From the NCBI GenBank assembly GCA_900539375.1, contig UQBY01000048.1, positions 1 through 8,121 of the forward strand: 8,121 nt of DNA, read 5' to 3'. Both the position numbers and the translations under genes were made by a program. Position 1 is the first letter of the stretch. Every line of letters starts with the position of its first letter. Below the pieces are notes generated by a model. The model was not told the DNA's origin, did no database searches, and was given only the letters and a program-made list of their open reading frames with translations. This stretch comes from an uncultured Clostridium sp. Lineage in GTDB: Bacteria > Bacillota > Clostridia > Clostridiales > Clostridiaceae. Of this stretch, positions 6,901 to 8,121 are shown piece by piece.

Positions 6901-7336
6901 GAAAAGAGCATATAGACCTAATGCAACAAGGGAATGTCGCATATGGTATAGTTATTATAAGGATACCATGCAAGAAGATGCAGTTTACTTATGCAGTGCC
7001 AAAAAGAGAGCTAGTTTATCTCTTGAAGGCGTATTTTCTGAAGATGCACTTTCAGCTCTTAGTGAATCAGATGAAAGTATAGAAAGTATGCTAAATAATA
7101 TACTTAAAGGAAAAGTTGTTTTAAGAGAAAATTCAATTGATGATTTCTTTGAAAATGAAAATGTTATAGATGTTCCTGAAGAGGAAATCAGTAAAGTAAT
7201 TGACAGTTCATCTAATTTAAACAATGATGTTACTAGTCAAAGTGATATTAATTTATCTGTTTTTGTAGCAGATGATGATTGTATTAATAAAAAAAGAAAG
7301 AAAACAATTGATGGGCAATTTGGATTTATTTTTTAA
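3986..7336 (+). CDS. Large SF2/SNF2-like DEAH-box helicase with inserted cysteine cluster
   Basis: 1116 residues; AAGGAGG (3974-3980) precedes the ATG. Helicase motifs appear in order: Walker A GGTGLGKT (282-289), motif Ia-like SCQSHLIAKWERE (314-326), Walker B DEAH (653-656), motif III LTGTLTGG (681-688), motif IV region RVLVYVTFTG (883-892), motif V VIITNPECVSTGLNII (936-951) and motif VI RQAEKRAYRPNA (969-980). It should therefore be an ATP-driven DNA translocase or helicase. The LTGT and QA..RA.R motifs favour the SNF2/DEAD-like side of SF2. The first 250 residues are unassigned. The 364 residues between Walker A and DEAH are far more than usual and include CTCPICGG (507-514), C548 and KKCGNKLWG (614-622), probably a zinc ribbon whose second knuckle has lost one cysteine. 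From about 1010 the tail is Ser/Asp/Glu rich and ends KKRKKTIDGQFGFIF, a possible sliding-clamp-binding peptide. No nuclease domain is visible. It follows the methyltransferase and small protein closely. Confidence 0.85.
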   Translation: MKSTAIKHTLPIHKYESIYVDGYNYKASCLFWDKKREDESEYNPQIFRYGILSFPTKQQLDNCLSLFQKGIIFKAKENIRLRTIPKSYLAKCARSKDENLSDGYHALIYDNSQNIIRVYKDENAIDKVFDWLQSNIKSGLLEEWKAYFFNELIKLDLLTECVGFDYTDKGPKVFLIDKILDTDIIRNIKSTGLKNGDIRLNVPNIKKLDPSMSFLDVITELIIPYIENQDCHYNLGDEISPFLNNPIIVDGKKNYLFPKQKIIAQGLLNAIKSNIPYVIFNGGTGLGKTFTAIELSFAILNEKYKRSNGILAISCQSHLIAKWEREVNQCLNPIGIYPKFHVINHFSDCLKFKKDPSRIDILIFPKDLVKRKWLIENSMRPRFNKNLVSLAIESSLLSNFKLNNSDVIVSEYKGKLSAMKLTTFYAAKRYDKKIILYLPIFDNNNTIVKYLITTTSSFVKNSFGTRNLSYDFTINSLDELIEFLNEHSKEIADEKMIKFKAMSKNYCTCPICGGANYKKINSFFSSEDRADDIIIHPDNSMNNQNRYCNNYLRANGTPLSKIEEEKILNGSLKYIVINKKLPYYYINDDNEPITNKELMNVKKNPSSNYTILIKKCGNKLWGAKDMKGYRTENSLKFWIKKFGKKSIDILIQDEAHQVAGLSNQGQTFAYACMASKEVIPLTGTLTGGKSSDLFYLLFRLSPKTMIKNGYDFNSVNKFIEHFGRRKQETIYYQEEKFNKSGTNVVKPWREIPGISSNLYKIFLCNHMVSRKIEDLEIPLPKLRYFKAEVEMTDELKRNYNDLQSQMKSFISKFKGISIGGSYLNNLLAYCDMPNQDDIVLKGSKFREDLLIAKPAHMDINNILLPKEKKLIETIKSELRENRRVLVYVTFTGEKGVGKRLLNILSKYFKVAELGSKIKLEKREEWIEKQYKKGIEVIITNPECVSTGLNIIQYPSIYFYELCFNIRTLRQAEKRAYRPNATRECRIWYSYYKDTMQEDAVYLCSAKKRASLSLEGVFSEDALSALSESDESIESMLNNILKGKVVLRENSIDDFFENENVIDVPEEEISKVIDSSSNLNNDVTSQSDINLSVFVADDDCINKKRKKTIDGQFGFIF

Positions 7337-7425
7337 GTTAAATTAACAAGTTAAGTAAATTATCTTAGCTTATTAATTTAAAGTAAGTAATTAAAGTTTA
7401 TTTAAACTATTTTAGGAGGTAATTT
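7337..7425 (+). promoter_or_regulatory. Leader of the zinc-finger gene with repeats and palindromes
   Basis: This 89-base spacer contains GTTAAATTAAC (7337-7347), the second copy of AGTAAGTAATTAA (7382-7394) and the perfect 14-base palindrome AGTTTATTTAAACT (7395-7408). It then has TTTTAGGAGGTAATT (7410-7424), identical over 15 bases to 2594-2608 before the methyltransferase. Compared with that leader it lacks the terminator-like hairpin. I found no convincing -35/-10 pair, so the gene may be read from the upstream promoter with the palindrome as an internal control or processing point. Confidence 0.4.
7382..7394 (+). repeat. Leader direct repeat, copy 2 (AGTAAGTAATTAA)
   Basis: Identical to 2537-2549. 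Here it lies 44 bases before the start codon, against 75 bases in the methyltransferase leader; the difference roughly equals the length of the terminator-like hairpin present only there. Confidence 0.4.
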
Positions 7426-7821
7426 ATGTTGATTAATTTTATTGATTTTCAGTTTATTTCTGATAAAAATTTAAAGAGTTATTTAGTAAATATACTAAAT
7501 ACATTTAAAGTAAATTATAGTATTAAATTTAAAGTTGATGATTCATCTTCATTAAATGAATTTATTTTTGCTTTAAACAATATATTAAAGGACAATCTTA
7601 AATTAAAAAAGATTATTGTTGAAGAGCTAGAAGAACATTTCAATATATCATGTAGAGTTTGTTCTAATTGCAATTCAATTATGGTTGAAGGCTATTGCAT
7701 AGAAGATGGAATAGAATACTATTGTTCAGATAGATGTTTACTTGAAAATATGTCATACAATCAATTTCTTTCATTATATGATGAAGGTAATGGAGATTCT
7801 TATTGGACTGAATGGAATTAA
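7426..7821 (+). CDS. Small zinc-finger protein with C-terminal 'DSYWTEW' motif
   Basis: 131 residues, AGGAGG at 7414-7419 before the ATG. The N-terminal half (1-70) is hydrophobic and basic, predicted alpha/beta, and not recognised. The C-terminal half holds CSNC after an earlier C76 (C79, C82), GYCIEDGIEYYCSDRCL (89-105: C91, C100, C104) and ends GDSYWTEWN. The pattern C-x2-C, M..GY, YYCSD.CL and a final acidic-aromatic 'GDSYWTEW' is one I recall from small proteins of Firmicute phages and plasmids, probably a treble-clef-like zinc finger with C79, C82, C100 and C104 as ligands. No enzymatic function is known to me. Its leader resembles that of the methyltransferase gene, so it is likely coregulated with the cluster. 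It could be a nucleic-acid-binding or adaptor protein; that is inference. Confidence 0.75.
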   Translation: MLINFIDFQFISDKNLKSYLVNILNTFKVNYSIKFKVDDSSSLNEFIFALNNILKDNLKLKKIIVEELEEHFNISCRVCSNCNSIMVEGYCIEDGIEYYCSDRCLLENMSYNQFLSLYDEGNGDSYWTEWN

Positions 7822-7834
7822 TATAGAATGTAAC

Positions 7835-7871
7835 AAGGATTAAAGTGTTAATATTTAAAACTTTAATCCTT
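7835..7871 (+). terminator. Strong stem-loop after the zinc-finger gene, no T-run
   Basis: AAGGATTAAAGT (7835-7846) pairs perfectly over 12 bases with 7860-7871, around a 13-base loop. What follows is TATAATATTA and not a T-run, so it is a weak intrinsic terminator at best. It may protect the 3' end of the mRNA or work together with the next hairpin. Confidence 0.45.
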
Positions 7872-7928
7872 ATAATATTATCAAAGCAGCTAAAAGATTA
7901 AATTTAAAAAATTAATTTGTACATTTAT

Positions 7929-7966
7929 TAGAGATTATCTTAATTTTAAAGATAATCTCTATTTTT
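7929..7966 (+). terminator. Probable Rho-independent terminator of the rightward cluster
   Basis: A perfect 13-base stem (TAGAGATTATCTT at 7929-7941 with 7949-7961) closes a 7-base loop and is followed by five T (7962-7966). It lies about 110 bases after the last stop codon. It would end transcription of the methyltransferase-helicase-zinc-finger region. Confidence 0.7.
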
Positions 7967-8121
7967 AACTTTAATTTTAAATATAAATATATTTTATGAT
8001 ATTTATATTAAATATATATACTTATTGTATTTTATTACACTAATTTTTATCCTAATATATTTATATATTATTCTTATTGTAATATATTTTATTCTATTTA
8101 TATTCTAATAATAATTATATA
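7967..8121. repeat. Extremely AT-rich tail with a degenerate direct repeat; no gene seen
   Basis: With the two hairpins upstream, this completes a 300-base gene-free stretch from 7822 to the window end. From 7981 to 8121 only 11 of 141 bases are G or C. CTTATTGTA occurs at 8021-8029 and 8073-8081, each followed within a few bases by TTTTATT and later by TTTATnnCTAATA (one extra base is needed to align the second copy). This gives two imperfect units about 52 bases apart. A perfect 18-base palindrome, TAATATATTTATATATTA, lies at 8053-8070. Such DNA melts easily and could be part of an origin or partition site, or simply intergenic. No reading frame of note is present on either strand. Confidence 0.4.

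Noticed and set aside
6643..7224. Two minus-strand frames (6643-6834 and 6985-7224) opposite the helicase
   Set aside because: Leu/Ser/Phe-rich antisense shadows of a conserved helicase region, with no start signals.
2612..7821. DISARM or BREX defence locus
   Set aside because: A methyltransferase and an SNF2-like helicase are present, but no DUF1998, phospholipase D-like, PglZ or Lon-like partner is visible in the window; the cluster could only be such a system if those lay elsewhere.
1..8121. CRISPR array, tRNA or rRNA genes
   Set aside because: No regularly spaced repeat with unique spacers, no cloverleaf-like GC-richer segment and no conserved rRNA stretch was seen on either strand.

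Overview
The window is very AT-rich DNA (roughly a quarter G+C by eye) with strong AGGAGG-type ribosome binding sites, AT-biased codon choice and consensus sigma-A promoters. This points to a low-GC Firmicute, most likely a Clostridium or close relative. The gene content is that of an accessory replicon (plasmid, phage-plasmid or integrative element), not core chromosome: a transposase fragment, two winged-helix proteins that look like plasmid replication-relaxation proteins, a DNA-methyltransferase-like protein, a large SF2/SNF2-like helicase and small zinc-binding or unknown proteins. No housekeeping, rRNA or tRNA gene is visible.

Layout. Positions 1-265 (minus strand) hold the first 88 codons of an insertion-sequence transposase that runs off the left edge. 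It is preceded by a long hairpin (272-344) that buries its ribosome binding site. Positions 345-522 are AT-rich with no gene. A 47-residue protein of unknown function lies at 523-666 on the minus strand, with its own near-perfect promoter. Between it and the first plus-strand gene lies a divergent control region (about 667-821) with two imperfect palindromes that look like operators. On the plus strand, 822-1340 and 1355-2455 form a two-gene operon of winged-helix proteins with nuclease-fold-like C-termini. A 156-base intergenic region follows, with an extended -10 promoter, two hairpins and an intrinsic-terminator-like hairpin just before the next ribosome binding site.

That region leads into a tight three-gene cluster: a DUF6094-like methyltransferase (2612-3739), a 69-residue protein (3753-3962) and a 1116-residue helicase (3986-7336). 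After an 89-base spacer comes a 131-residue zinc-finger protein (7426-7821). Its leader shares two sequence blocks with the methyltransferase leader, which suggests common control. The window closes with two strong hairpins, the second a likely terminator, and a tail of about 8% G+C with a degenerate direct repeat.

Working together (inference): the winged-helix pair probably serves replication or DNA processing of the element. The methyltransferase-small protein-helicase cassette is the most interesting unit. The pairing of an NPPY methyltransferase with a large SF2 helicase recalls the methylase-helicase of phage P1 DarB and its relatives on mobile elements, but here it is split into separate genes. 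It could protect or process the element's own DNA during transfer, or act in defence; the sequence alone does not decide this.
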